Assembly (NCBI RefSeq): GCF_001697185.1
Contig: NZ_CP014224.1
Coordinates: 62,001 to 126,000, forward strand
DNA length: 64,000 nt
Direction: 5' to 3'
Source: Wenyingzhuangia fucanilytica
GTDB taxonomy: Bacteria > Bacteroidota > Bacteroidia > Flavobacteriales > Flavobacteriaceae
The notes under the pieces were generated by a model, which had not been told where the DNA came from, did not search any database, and saw only the letters and a program-made list of their open reading frames with translations. Both the position numbers and the translations under genes were made by a program. Shown here piece by piece: positions 42,860 to 51,851 of this stretch (its first letter is position 1; each line of letters starts with the position of its first letter).

Positions 42860-42899
42860 GTTTAAAAGTTATCTAAATCAAGATAAACAACTTTTTAAC
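42860..42899. repeat. Inverted repeat before argC
   Basis: GTTTAAAAGTT and AACTTTTTAAC pair at 10 of 11 positions, with an inner TTATCT/AGATAA stem. It is followed by AACTTTATAACTTTATAAACT just before the ATG, the same vocabulary as the other arg leaders. Confidence 0.6.
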
Positions 42900-42932
42900 C
42901 TGTAACTTTATAACTTTATAAACTAAATTAAA

Positions 42933-43910
42933 ATGATAAAAGCAGGAATAGTAGGAGGAGCAGGATATACAGCAGGAGAATTAATTAGGTTGATTATGAA
43001 TCATCCTGAGTTGACTTTAGATTTTGTATACAGTACTTCTAATGCCGGAAACAAATTATACAAAGTACATGCAGACTTGTTAGGAGATACCGAGCAAGAT
43101 TTTACAGATACTATTAACCCAGAGGTTGATGTGTTGTTTTTGTGCTTAGGACATGGAAATTCTACTACTTTTTTACAAAACAATACGTTTTCTGACAACA
43201 CTAAAATCATCGATTTGAGTAACGATTTTCGTTTAAATGCCGATATGGTTTTTGAAGGAAAAGAGTTTGTGTACGGATTGCCAGAAGTTAGAAGAGAGGA
43301 AATTAAAAAAGCAAAATACATTGCCAATCCTGGTTGTTTTGCTACTTGTATTCAGTTTGCTTTGTTGCCTTTAGCAAAAGCTAAAAAATTAGGGAACGAT
43401 ATTCACATCAACGCAACTACAGGAGCAACAGGAGCAGGAGTTTCGCCAAGTGCTACTTCTCATTTTCCTTGGAGAGATAATAATTTTTCTGTGTACAAAC
43501 CTTTTACACACCAACATTTAGGTGAAATAGGAGAAACGTTAGAAGGATTGCAAGAAGGGAAAACAGGAGAATTGTTTTTTATTCCAAACAGAGGAAATTT
43601 TAGTCGTGGTATTTTTGCCTCTATCTATACTAAGTTCGATGGAACTTTAGAAGAAGCTAAAAAAATATATACAGATTATTATGCAGAGGCACCTTTTGTA
43701 CACATTACGGATGCACCTGTAAATATGAAACAAGTAGTAAATACCAACAAATGTGCTATTTCTATTATCAAGCACGGAGATCAAATTTTAATTTACTCTG
43801 CTATTGATAATTTACTAAAAGGAGCTTCAGGACAAGCCATTCAGAACATGAATTTAATGTTTGGTTTTGAAGAAACTTTAGGATTGAATTTAAAAGGAAG
43901 TGCATTTTAG
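42933..43910 (+). CDS. argC: N-acyl-gamma-glutamyl-phosphate reductase
   Basis: A 325-residue NADPH-dependent reductase that converts N-acylglutamyl phosphate to the semialdehyde. The N-terminal nucleotide motif is GIVGGAGYTAGELIRL, and the active-site cysteine is in ANPGCFATCIQ near residue 135. GHGNSTTFL and TGATGAGVSPS are further family blocks. It lies between argG and argD. The acyl group may be succinyl rather than acetyl, as in Bacteroides. Confidence 0.96.
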   Translation: MIKAGIVGGAGYTAGELIRLIMNHPELTLDFVYSTSNAGNKLYKVHADLLGDTEQDFTDTINPEVDVLFLCLGHGNSTTFLQNNTFSDNTKIIDLSNDFRLNADMVFEGKEFVYGLPEVRREEIKKAKYIANPGCFATCIQFALLPLAKAKKLGNDIHINATTGATGAGVSPSATSHFPWRDNNFSVYKPFTHQHLGEIGETLEGLQEGKTGELFFIPNRGNFSRGIFASIYTKFDGTLEEAKKIYTDYYAEAPFVHITDAPVNMKQVVNTNKCAISIIKHGDQILIYSAIDNLLKGASGQAIQNMNLMFGFEETLGLNLKGSAF

Positions 43911-43999
43911 CCACATTGTGGCGTTAATAAGGTCATCGAGCGGAGTCGAGATGATAAACTGCCAATAGTCAAAAACTAAAGGCTAAAAGCTAAATCAAA

Positions 44000-45127
44000 A
44001 TGAAATTATTTGACGTTTACCCATTATACAACGTAACTCCTGTAAAAGCACAAGGAGCTTATGTTTGGGACAATAAAGGAGATAAATATTTAGACTTATA
44101 CGGAGGTCACGGTGTGATTTCTATTGGTCACACACATCCAACTTACAAAGCAGCTTTAGAAAATCAGTTGAGTAATATTGGTTTTTATTCTAATGCTATT
44201 CAAAATCCTTTACAGCAAGAGTTGGCTGATAAATTAGGGGAATTGTCTGGTTGTGGAGAAGACTATGCTTTGTTTTTATGTTCTAGTGGAGCAGAAGCCA
44301 ATGAAAATGCAATTAAAGTAGCATCGTTCTACAATCAAAAATCTAGAGTAATTGCTTTTAAAAACGGATTCCACGGACGTACTTCTGGAGCCGTTTCTAT
44401 TACAGACAATCCAAAAATTATTGCTCCAATCAACGCACACAATCCGGTTACTATTTTGCCGTTGAATGATATTGAGTTGGTAAAAGCAGAGATTGCCAAA
44501 GGAGATGTTTCATCGGTAATTGTAGAACCTATTCAGGGAGTAGGAGGATTAGACATGCCAACCACGGAGTTTTTACAAGCAGTAAGAAAAATTACGCAAG
44601 AGAACAATGTATGTCTTATTCTAGATGAAGTTCAATCTGGTTACGGACGTTCTGGTAAATTCTTTGCACACCAACACCATGGAGTAAAGGCAGATATCAT
44701 TCCAATGGCAAAAGGAATGGGGAATGGTTTTCCTATTGGGGGTGTGTTAATTGCCAATCATATTGAGCCTTGGTACGGAATGTTAGGAACTACTTTTGGA
44801 GGTTCTCACTTGGCTTGTGCTGCGGGTATTGCTGTGTTAGATGTAATGAAGCAAGAAAACATAATGCAAAATGTTGCAGATGTAAATGCATATTTCCAAG
44901 AACAAGTAAAAGATCTTCCAGGTTTAAAGCAAGTAAAAGGACAAGGATTAATGCTTGGATTGGAATTTAATTATGAAGTAGGAGAACTGCGAAAGAAATT
45001 AATTTACGACTATAAAATATTTACAGGAGGTGCTAACAACAAAAACTTGTTGCGTATTTTACCACCTTTAAATGTAACCAAAGCAGATATTGATGTGTTT
45101 GTAGAAGCATTAAAAGAATTGTTGTAA
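44000..45127 (+). CDS. argD: N-acyl-ornithine aminotransferase
   Basis: A 375-residue class III PLP aminotransferase that forms N-acylornithine from the semialdehyde and glutamate. LDEVQSGYGRSGKFFAHQ and the cofactor lysine in IPMAKGMGNGFPIGG are diagnostic. GSHLACAAGIAVL is the usual later block. The length is slightly short, as typical for ArgD/AstC-like enzymes. It ends the first block of arg genes and is followed by a strong terminator. Confidence 0.95.
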   Translation: MKLFDVYPLYNVTPVKAQGAYVWDNKGDKYLDLYGGHGVISIGHTHPTYKAALENQLSNIGFYSNAIQNPLQQELADKLGELSGCGEDYALFLCSSGAEANENAIKVASFYNQKSRVIAFKNGFHGRTSGAVSITDNPKIIAPINAHNPVTILPLNDIELVKAEIAKGDVSSVIVEPIQGVGGLDMPTTEFLQAVRKITQENNVCLILDEVQSGYGRSGKFFAHQHHGVKADIIPMAKGMGNGFPIGGVLIANHIEPWYGMLGTTFGGSHLACAAGIAVLDVMKQENIMQNVADVNAYFQEQVKDLPGLKQVKGQGLMLGLEFNYEVGELRKKLIYDYKIFTGGANNKNLLRILPPLNVTKADIDVFVEALKELL

Positions 45128-45149
45128 ACAATTCTCAATTTTAAAATTT

Positions 45150-45181
45150 AAAAGTCACATGTTTAACAATGTGACTTTTTT
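45150..45181 (+). terminator. Terminator after argD
   Basis: AAAAGTCACAT, loop GTTTAACA, ATGTGACTTTT and more T. It separates the arg genes from the carbohydrate insert. Confidence 0.9.
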
Positions 45182-45246
45182 TATGAGTATAAATTATCAG
45201 ATAATATCTTTATGTAAAGGATATAAATCAATTAAAATTAATCAAT

Positions 45247-45984
45247 ATGAAAAAGTATGCCGCTAAGTTTTTAATATTCTTAAGTATGCTGAGTTTATCA
45301 GCACAAGAAAAAAAAGTAGTGATAAACGATACGTTAACTGTAAAAGCTTCTTTGTTATATAGTGATGATTTTAGTGGTGATATTTCTAAATGGATACCTC
45401 AGTTTGAAAAAGATAGTAGTTATGTTGATTTAAAAGATGGAAAATTAGAAATTAATTCTAAAAGAGGCTGTACTGTGTGGTATGATCAGAATTTAGAAGC
45501 TCCCTTAATGATTGAATATGATGCGGTGATGGTTGATAAAGGAGTTAAATACGATAGAGTGTCTGATTTAAATTGTTTTTGGATGGCTTCAGATCCTGAA
45601 AATCCAGATGATTTTTATGTAAATATCATAAATCAAAAAGGAGGATTGGGAGATTATAATTATTTAAAATTGTACTATGTAGGTTTTGGTGGGCGAAATA
45701 ATTCTACCACAAGATTAAGAAGATATCCTGGAGACGGTACTAGACCAATGTTGCCGGAACATGATTTACAAGAGCCAAAATATTTAATACAAGGAGGTAA
45801 TGTGGTCAATCATATCAAAATTATTAACTATAAAGGTATTGTGCAATATTACCGAAATAATCAATTGATTTTTAACTTTAAAGATAGTGAACCTCTTACT
45901 TCAGGTTATTTTGGAATAAGAACAACGATTAATCATATGACAGTCGATAATTTTAAGGTGTATGATTTAGAGGTAATTGATTAA
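45247..45984 (+). CDS. Secreted DUF6250-like protein
   Basis: A 245-residue exported protein with a signal peptide (about residues 1-19, ending LSAQ). The mature part is a single beta-rich, lectin-like domain with SLLYSDDFSGDISKWIPQFE near the start and the later blocks FWMASDPENPDDFYVN and TSGYFGIRTTINHMTVDNFKVYDLE. This pattern resembles DUF6250 / concanavalin-like domains found beside glycoside hydrolases in Bacteroidota. Whether it binds or cuts a polysaccharide is unknown. It is the first gene of the three-gene insert. Confidence 0.65.
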   Translation: MKKYAAKFLIFLSMLSLSAQEKKVVINDTLTVKASLLYSDDFSGDISKWIPQFEKDSSYVDLKDGKLEINSKRGCTVWYDQNLEAPLMIEYDAVMVDKGVKYDRVSDLNCFWMASDPENPDDFYVNIINQKGGLGDYNYLKLYYVGFGGRNNSTTRLRRYPGDGTRPMLPEHDLQEPKYLIQGGNVVNHIKIINYKGIVQYYRNNQLIFNFKDSEPLTSGYFGIRTTINHMTVDNFKVYDLEVID

Positions 45985-46042
45985 AAAAATAATACAGGTT
46001 CTTTTTAAAAAAGGATATAATAATTTAAGGGATTTTATATAT

Positions 46043-46087
46043 AACATCTAAACAATTAATAGGTTTATTATTAATTGTTTAGATGTT
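46043..46087. promoter_or_regulatory. Perfect 18-bp hairpin before the GH28-like gene
   Basis: AACATCTAAACAATTAAT (46043-46060) and ATTAATTGTTTAGATGTT (46070-46087) are perfect complements around a 9-nt loop. No T run follows, and 131 nt separate it from the GH28-like start. It may be an mRNA processing or stability element, or a two-half operator. Confidence 0.6.
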
Positions 46088-46218
46088 GCTGTTTATGGAT
46101 GTGAAATATAGATGAAATCAAGATTTGAGAAACAAAATGATTGATATGAGCCTTTTAAGTTAAACATCAGAACGTAAGTTTGAAGGATATAAAAAGATAA
46201 AATATATTCTTATAAACT

Positions 46219-47643
46219 ATGAAAAATCAATTATTAAAAATTGTTGTATTAGCACTATGTTTAGTTTCTTTTGGAAGCTATAAAAATGTATATAATGTAA
46301 AAAATTATGGAGCAGTAGGTGATAGTTTAACAATAAATACAAAAGCCATCCAGAAAGCAATTGATGTTTGTGCTAAAAGTGGAGGAGGTAAAGTTAGAAT
46401 ACCAGAAGGAAACTATATTATTGGTACAATAAAACTTAAAAGTAATGTTACTTTATCTTTAGATTACGGTGCTAATTTGTTGGGAAGTCAAGATATTAAA
46501 GACTATGCTACGGACTTAATTGCACCTAGAGAAGGGGGGATACACTGTTTGATTTATGCTGAAAATGCAAAGAATATTACTATTGAAGGTTTAGGAGTTA
46601 TTGATGGTAGAGGTACTCCTGAGTTTTTTCCAAGAAAAAAAGATTCCCCAAGACCAAGACTTTTAAGAATGGTGAATTGTGATGGATTAACTTTCTCAAG
46701 AGTAACATACAAGCGCCCAGCTTCATGGGGTATTCATATTATTGATAGCAAAAATGTACATTTTAATGGAACTATTGTTCGATTTAGAAATAATGGATAT
46801 AATAATGATGGCTTAGATATAGATGGATGTGAAAATGTACTTATAGAAAATTGCGATATAGATGCTGGTGATGATGCGATCTGTTTAAAAAGTACATTAA
46901 ATGCTTGTAAAAATATTGAAGTTAAAAACTGTATAGTTTCAAGCAATACTGCAGCTTTAAAATTTGGAACCTCTTCAAGAGGTGGGTTTATCAATGTAAA
47001 TGTGAGTAATTGTTATTTTTATGATTGTCCGATGGGAGCAATAAAACTACAATTGGTTGATGGAGGACGATTAGAAAATGTAGATATCTCTAGAATCGTA
47101 ATGGAAGATGTAGGGAATCCTATTTTTATAAGATTAGGAAATAGAGGAAGGAATTATGAAAATTTTGAAGGACAAAAATACAATAAAGATGCTCAGCCAG
47201 AAGGAGTTCCTGTAGGAACACTTAAAAACATAAGAATTAGTGATGTGGTGGCACAGGTAAAATACCAAAATTTAGAACGTGCTAATTATAAAGAACACAT
47301 AGAACGTACCCCTGAACAAGAACGAGACATGATGATGTCTAAAACAGGACCTATTATGATTTCTGGAATACCTGGGCATTATATTGAAAATGTTGTTTTA
47401 GAAAATATAAACATTTCTTATCCAGGTGGTTTAACAAAAAATGAGATTAAAAGTGATGTTCCAGAAGATATAGCAAGATATCCAGAACAGTTTTTCTTTG
47501 GTGTATTGCCTTCATGGGGAGCTTATGTTCGTCATGCTAAAAATATTGAATTTAAAAATGTAACCTTGACAAAACGTAATAATGATGCTCGAGAAAAAAT
47601 TATTCTAGTTGATGTTGAAAATTTCACCAATAATAATGAGTAA
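46219..47643 (+). CDS. GH28-like exported beta-helix protein
   Basis: A 474-residue protein with a hydrophobic N-terminal signal (about residues 5-20). YNVKNYGAVGDSLTINTKAIQKAI is the usual GH28/pectate-lyase-superfamily start. The GH28 acidic positions are partly kept (NNDG at 195-198 and GDD at 217-219). The usual G-H-G and R-I-K catalytic blocks are replaced by SNTAALKFG and AIKLQL, so the substrate is probably not plain polygalacturonan. It is followed after 4 nt by the GH115 gene, which suggests action on one glycan. Confidence 0.83.
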   Translation: MKNQLLKIVVLALCLVSFGSYKNVYNVKNYGAVGDSLTINTKAIQKAIDVCAKSGGGKVRIPEGNYIIGTIKLKSNVTLSLDYGANLLGSQDIKDYATDLIAPREGGIHCLIYAENAKNITIEGLGVIDGRGTPEFFPRKKDSPRPRLLRMVNCDGLTFSRVTYKRPASWGIHIIDSKNVHFNGTIVRFRNNGYNNDGLDIDGCENVLIENCDIDAGDDAICLKSTLNACKNIEVKNCIVSSNTAALKFGTSSRGGFINVNVSNCYFYDCPMGAIKLQLVDGGRLENVDISRIVMEDVGNPIFIRLGNRGRNYENFEGQKYNKDAQPEGVPVGTLKNIRISDVVAQVKYQNLERANYKEHIERTPEQERDMMMSKTGPIMISGIPGHYIENVVLENINISYPGGLTKNEIKSDVPEDIARYPEQFFFGVLPSWGAYVRHAKNIEFKNVTLTKRNNDAREKIILVDVENFTNNNE

Positions 47644-47647
47644 ATAC

Positions 47648-49870
47648 ATGAGAATAATTAGTGATATATTAGGTAAAGTTACATTTGTCGTGTTTCTTTT
47701 GAGCGTTTTTATTACAAAGGCACAAACTACAAAGATAAATGGAATTGAGGTTACGGGGGATACTCCTTGGGTGATTAGTGAGGAAGATTATAGAAGAGTA
47801 CCAATACAGATGGCTATTAGAGATGCTGAAAAAGATTGGTATAAAGTTTTTGGTTATCCGCCAGTTATTTTTCATAACAAACCAGCCACTAGTTGGAAAG
47901 GACCAGTTATTGTATTTGGATCTTCAAAAAACATTAAAAGTTTAACTAAGGTTGAGCTTCCTATAGAGAAAGAGCATTTTCATGTTTTTTTAGATAAAAT
48001 CAACTCAAAAAATAAGAACTCGGCTGTTTTTGCTGCTGGAGCAGATGATAGAGGAACTATTTATGCAATCTATACTTTTACAGAGAAAGTTTTAGGAATA
48101 GATCCTATGTATATTTTTACAGATCATGTTCCTAAAAAGAAATCAGAGATAAAATTACAGTCAGGTTTCGAAATCAAATCTAAAAAACCAACGTTTGAGT
48201 ATAGAGGTTGGTTTATCAATGATGAAGAGTTACATGATGGTATGCACCGTGATCCTTTAGGAGGAAATGTAATCGCATCAGAATGGATGGATAAAATTTT
48301 GGAAACTTTGTTAAGGACCAAAGGAAACATGATTATTCCGGAGTCTGCACAATACCCAGATGCTAATGTTTATGATTTGTGTAAAAGGCGAGGAGTTGCC
48401 GTAAACCATCATCATGTTACACCTGTTGGTTTAAATATGATGAACTGGCCAAAAAATATTCCTTTTTCGTTTATTACAGAAAAAGAAATTTTATTAGATG
48501 CATGGGAAAAAGCTATAAAAGTACAAGCAGACAAAGAAATTGTATGGACAATTGGATTTAGGGGAGAAAGCGATGGTGCGTTTTGGCATAGTGATCCTGC
48601 AGCTCCCAAAACAGAAGAAGGAAGAGCAAAAGTGATTGCAGAGGCCATGCAAGCACAAGTAGATCTTATTAGAAAGTACCAGCCAGATGCAACAATAGTT
48701 GCTGCACTTTGGAACGAACAAGGAGCTTTTTATAACAAAGGTTTGCTAAAAATCCCAGATGGAGTCACTAAAATGTTTGCTGATGATGGACGTGGTTTTA
48801 TGAGGGATAATGGCGGAAAATACTTGCAAAAAGGAGATGGTTTATATTATCATGTCATGATGATGATGTTAACTCAAAACCGTACTACAGAAGGAGTGCC
48901 TCCAGCACGTTTTTATAAAGAACTAAAGCGTTATGTAGAAAAAGGAGCGACAAAATATGCTGTGATTAATGTTAGTGGGATACGTCCTGCAGCATTGTCT
49001 GTAAATGCTATAAGTGACTTTTTATGGGATGCAACACCAGCACTTCGTAAGTCTCCTGAAGTAGCTATGAAAGATTATTTAATAGCATGGTATGCTAGAG
49101 AGTTTGGAGAAGAACTGGCTTCGGGACTAACAGATTTACGTTTACATTATTATGATATTCCTTATATGAGAGAGAAGATGCCGGTACAGGGTAGATGGAA
49201 AGGTGCTAGAGGAGAACATTTGTTACAATATTTAATTCAATCAGCATTACAACGTTTTGGAAAAGGAATTGTAGAAGGTCAAACTTTTGATGAAATAATG
49301 GAAAGTACAAAAGGTTTAAAAAGAATAAATAGCCTGTCTCAGACAAAAGAACCTTTAGCAGAAACAGCAGATTTCTTTCCTAGTTTATGGGAATCAACTT
49401 TAAAATTATCCAAAGAAATTCCTAATGACAGAAAAGATTTTTATCAAGCACATTTTACATACCAAGTAGCTGTTCATATGTATTCTGCAAAAGCATTACA
49501 AATTGTGGCAGATGCTATTGAAGCCTATAAAGTAAGTTTAAATCAAAAAGATTTTGCAAATGCAATGGAACTTGCTTTACAAGAAATTGAAAAAATAATC
49601 ATTGAAGCTCATAAAGCTGAGTATGATAAATGGGATACCATGTTTATGCATGTGCGCTTAATGGATGTTTGGAAAACACGTTTACAATTAAAAAGTATTA
49701 TTGCTCAAATACGTAAAGAATCATATTCTTCTGAATCTAGAGGGTATATGAATGGTTCTTTTTGGAAATCTGCTCAGGAATACATGCAGCATGGAGATGG
49801 TGTGTTTCCATACTTTTACAAACACTCTGGTAGAGGGTTAGAGGTACTAGAAAACAAATTAAAAGATTGA
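47648..49870 (+). CDS. GH115 alpha-glucuronidase-like exported enzyme
   Basis: A 740-residue protein with a signal peptide (about residues 1-25, ending ITKAQ). It matches GH115 blocks: GDDRGTIYAIYT-like AGADDRGTIYAIYTF, then the diagnostic PTFEYRGWFINDEEL, WTIGFRGESDGAFW and NRTTEGVPPARFYKEL. GH115 enzymes remove (4-O-methyl-)glucuronic acid side chains from xylans; other side-chain sugars are possible. The C-terminal module seen in many GH115 proteins seems short here. ATG 47648 gives a good signal peptide; ATG 47636, overlapping GH28, is an alternative. It is co-transcribed with the GH28-like gene. Confidence 0.88.
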   Translation: MRIISDILGKVTFVVFLLSVFITKAQTTKINGIEVTGDTPWVISEEDYRRVPIQMAIRDAEKDWYKVFGYPPVIFHNKPATSWKGPVIVFGSSKNIKSLTKVELPIEKEHFHVFLDKINSKNKNSAVFAAGADDRGTIYAIYTFTEKVLGIDPMYIFTDHVPKKKSEIKLQSGFEIKSKKPTFEYRGWFINDEELHDGMHRDPLGGNVIASEWMDKILETLLRTKGNMIIPESAQYPDANVYDLCKRRGVAVNHHHVTPVGLNMMNWPKNIPFSFITEKEILLDAWEKAIKVQADKEIVWTIGFRGESDGAFWHSDPAAPKTEEGRAKVIAEAMQAQVDLIRKYQPDATIVAALWNEQGAFYNKGLLKIPDGVTKMFADDGRGFMRDNGGKYLQKGDGLYYHVMMMMLTQNRTTEGVPPARFYKELKRYVEKGATKYAVINVSGIRPAALSVNAISDFLWDATPALRKSPEVAMKDYLIAWYAREFGEELASGLTDLRLHYYDIPYMREKMPVQGRWKGARGEHLLQYLIQSALQRFGKGIVEGQTFDEIMESTKGLKRINSLSQTKEPLAETADFFPSLWESTLKLSKEIPNDRKDFYQAHFTYQVAVHMYSAKALQIVADAIEAYKVSLNQKDFANAMELALQEIEKIIIEAHKAEYDKWDTMFMHVRLMDVWKTRLQLKSIIAQIRKESYSSESRGYMNGSFWKSAQEYMQHGDGVFPYFYKHSGRGLEVLENKLKD

Positions 49871-49913
49871 GAAACCAAAAATTGGATAGTTAGTTAAGGT
49901 TCGTTTTTTTATG

Positions 49914-49941
49914 AAAAGTCACTCTTAGGAGTGGCTTTTTT
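49914..49941 (+). terminator. Terminator after the GH115 gene
   Basis: AAAAGTCACTC, loop TTAG, GAGTGGCTTTTTT, with one G-U pair. Confidence 0.85.
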
Positions 49942-49980
49942 GTTTGTAAAAACTAAATAGTTATTCCACTACAAATTCCG

Positions 49981-49988
49981 TAATTTTG
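49981..49988 (+). promoter_or_regulatory. Candidate -7 promoter box of argF'
   Basis: TAATTTTG in the context ATTCCGTAATTTTG, 25 nt before the ATG. The flanking ATTCCG is shared with the argG box. Confidence 0.65.
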
Positions 49989-50013
49989 AACTTCATAAAA
50001 ATTTTTCATCTAT

Positions 50014-50973
50014 ATGAAACACTACTTATCCATTCACGATTTACCAAGTATTAAAGACACGGTAAAAGAAGCGATTGAAATCAAAAAGAATCCATTAAAA
50101 GATCAGGCTTTAGGAAAAAACAAAACCATTGGTTTGTTATTTTTTAACAACAGTTTGCGTACGCGTTTAAGTACACAAAAAGCTGCATTGAACTTGGGTA
50201 TGGAACCTATAGTGATGAATTTTGGTTCGGAAGGATGGCAGTTAGAGTTTGAAGATGGAACCATTATGGATCAGGGAAAATCTGAGCATGTTAAAGAAGC
50301 TGCAGAGGTAATTTCTCAATATTGTGATATTATTGCTATTCGTGCGTTTGCAGGATTAGAAGACAAAGAAAAAGACGAAGCAGAAGAAGTATTGTCTGCT
50401 TTTACAAAATATGCTACGGTGCCTATTTTAAATATGGAATCTTCCGTAGGGCATCCATTACAAGCCTTGGCTGATGCGATTACGATTGAAGAGCACAAAC
50501 CTGCTAAAAAGAAATTAAAAGTAGTCTTGTCTTGGGCACCACATCCTAGAGCTTTGCCTCATGCAGTAGGGAATTCTTTTGCAGAAATGGCCTTAGCTCA
50601 CGAAGATGATTTTGAGGTGGTAATTACACATCCAAAAGGATATGAATTAAACCCAGAAAGAACCAAAGGAGCTACTATTGAGTACGATCAAAAGAAGGCG
50701 TTTGAGGGAGCAGATTTTATTTATACAAAAAACTGGTCGTCTTATAACGATTATGGAAAAGTAGCAAACACAGATAGCTCTTGGATGATTACAGCCGATA
50801 AAATGGCTGTAACAGACAATGCAAAATTTATGCACTGTTTACCAGTTCGTAGAAATGTAATTGTAGCGGATGAAGTCATAGATTCTGAAAATTCAATTGT
50901 CATCAAACAAGCCAATAACAGGACTTATTCTGCACAAGTTGTATTAAAAAAGATATTAGAAGAAATGAGTTAA
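50014..50973 (+). CDS. argF': N-succinylornithine (N-acylornithine) carbamoyltransferase
   Basis: A 319-residue carbamoyltransferase of the Bacteroides/Xanthomonas type that works on acylated ornithine. The carbamoyl-phosphate loop is FFNNSLRTRLSTQK (residues 43-56), followed by WAPHPRALPHAV and FMHCLPVRRN. At the specificity position, Pro90 in Bacteroides fragilis (succinyl) and Glu92 in Xanthomonas (acetyl), this protein has Ser90 in GKSEH. From memory of published mutants, replacing the Glu by Ser favours succinylornithine, so a succinyl pathway is inferred. It restarts the arg genes after the carbohydrate insert, from its own promoter. Confidence 0.95.
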   Translation: MKHYLSIHDLPSIKDTVKEAIEIKKNPLKDQALGKNKTIGLLFFNNSLRTRLSTQKAALNLGMEPIVMNFGSEGWQLEFEDGTIMDQGKSEHVKEAAEVISQYCDIIAIRAFAGLEDKEKDEAEEVLSAFTKYATVPILNMESSVGHPLQALADAITIEEHKPAKKKLKVVLSWAPHPRALPHAVGNSFAEMALAHEDDFEVVITHPKGYELNPERTKGATIEYDQKKAFEGADFIYTKNWSSYNDYGKVANTDSSWMITADKMAVTDNAKFMHCLPVRRNVIVADEVIDSENSIVIKQANNRTYSAQVVLKKILEEMS

Positions 50974-50981
50974 AAGTTTAC

Positions 50982-51044
50982 AAGTTGAAGGTTTTAAAGT
51001 TACAACACTTTCAACTTTACAAACTTTACAAACTTTACAAACTT
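50982..51044. repeat. Inverted and tandem repeats before argB
   Basis: AAGTTGAA (50982-50989) pairs with TTCAACTT (51010-51017). From 51013 the 9-mer AACTTTACA occurs three times in tandem, ending 6 nt before the argB ATG. This resembles the argE leader repeat. Confidence 0.75.
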
Positions 51045-51049
51045 AATAA

Positions 51050-51826
51050 ATGGAAAAACTAACCATCGTAAAAGTAGGAGGAAACGTAATTAACAATGCA
51101 GAGGCATTAGAGAGTTTCCTAACAGATTTTGCTGCTTTAGAGGGAAATAAAATATTGGTTCACGGAGGTGGAAAACGTGCTACTCAATTGGCGGGAGATT
51201 TAGGAATAGAAGCCAAAATGGTTAACGGACGTAGAGTAACCGATGAAGCTACTATTGAAATTGTAACCATGGTGTACGCAGGTTTGTTAAACAAAAACAT
51301 CGTAGCAACGTTGCAAAGTAAAAATTGTAATGCCTTGGGATTGTCGGGTGCGGATGGAAATTCTATTCAGGCTCATAAACGTGTGGTGGTAGATGTAGAT
51401 TACGGTTTTGCTGGTGATGTTGATGGTATCAATGCAGAAAACATTGCTACGTTTATCAACGGAGGAATGACTCCTGTTTTTTGTGCGATTACGCATGATG
51501 GAAAGGGACAATTATTAAATACCAATGCAGATACAATTGCGAGTACCATCGCAGTAGGAATGTCTAAATTATACGATGTTTCTTTGGTCTATACTTTCGA
51601 GAAAAACGGTGTGTTAACTTCTGTAGAGGATGATGATTCTGTGATTACAGACATCAACTCAGAAAAATATGCCCAGTTAAAGGCAGATGGTATTATTGCG
51701 GATGGAATGTTACCTAAAATGGAAAACTGTTTTAATGCTTTACAACAAGGGGTGTCAGAAGTGATTATAGGAAACCCAACAGTGATTAAAAATAAAGAAC
51801 AATTGTTTACAACCTTAACGTTGTAA
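51050..51826 (+). CDS. argB: N-acylglutamate kinase
   Basis: A 258-residue amino-acid kinase that phosphorylates N-acylglutamate. The N-terminal KVGGNVI binds the phosphate, HGGGKRATQLA follows near residue 40, NGRRVTDEAT binds the substrate and NTNADTIAS near 162 is the nucleotide region. No N-terminal helix of the arginine-inhibited hexameric type is present, so direct feedback inhibition by arginine is less likely. The ATG at 51050 follows the repeats immediately. Confidence 0.95.
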   Translation: MEKLTIVKVGGNVINNAEALESFLTDFAALEGNKILVHGGGKRATQLAGDLGIEAKMVNGRRVTDEATIEIVTMVYAGLLNKNIVATLQSKNCNALGLSGADGNSIQAHKRVVVDVDYGFAGDVDGINAENIATFINGGMTPVFCAITHDGKGQLLNTNADTIASTIAVGMSKLYDVSLVYTFEKNGVLTSVEDDDSVITDINSEKYAQLKADGIIADGMLPKMENCFNALQQGVSEVIIGNPTVIKNKEQLFTTLTL

Positions 51827-51851
51827 TTAGTTTTTAAAGTGAGAAAGTTTT

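Noticed and set aside
43931-43953. TCATCGAGCGGAGTCGAGATGA-like sequence before argD as an operator
   Set aside because: Such CGAG-type palindromes are common intergenic repeats in Flavobacteriaceae; nothing links it to arginine control.
44770-44970. Second plus-strand frame inside argD
   Set aside because: It is a shadow of argD in another frame, with an improbable Cys/Arg-rich composition.
51013-51044. Triple 9-mer as a CRISPR or minisatellite
   Set aside because: The units are too short and have no spacers; they belong to the arg leader repeats.
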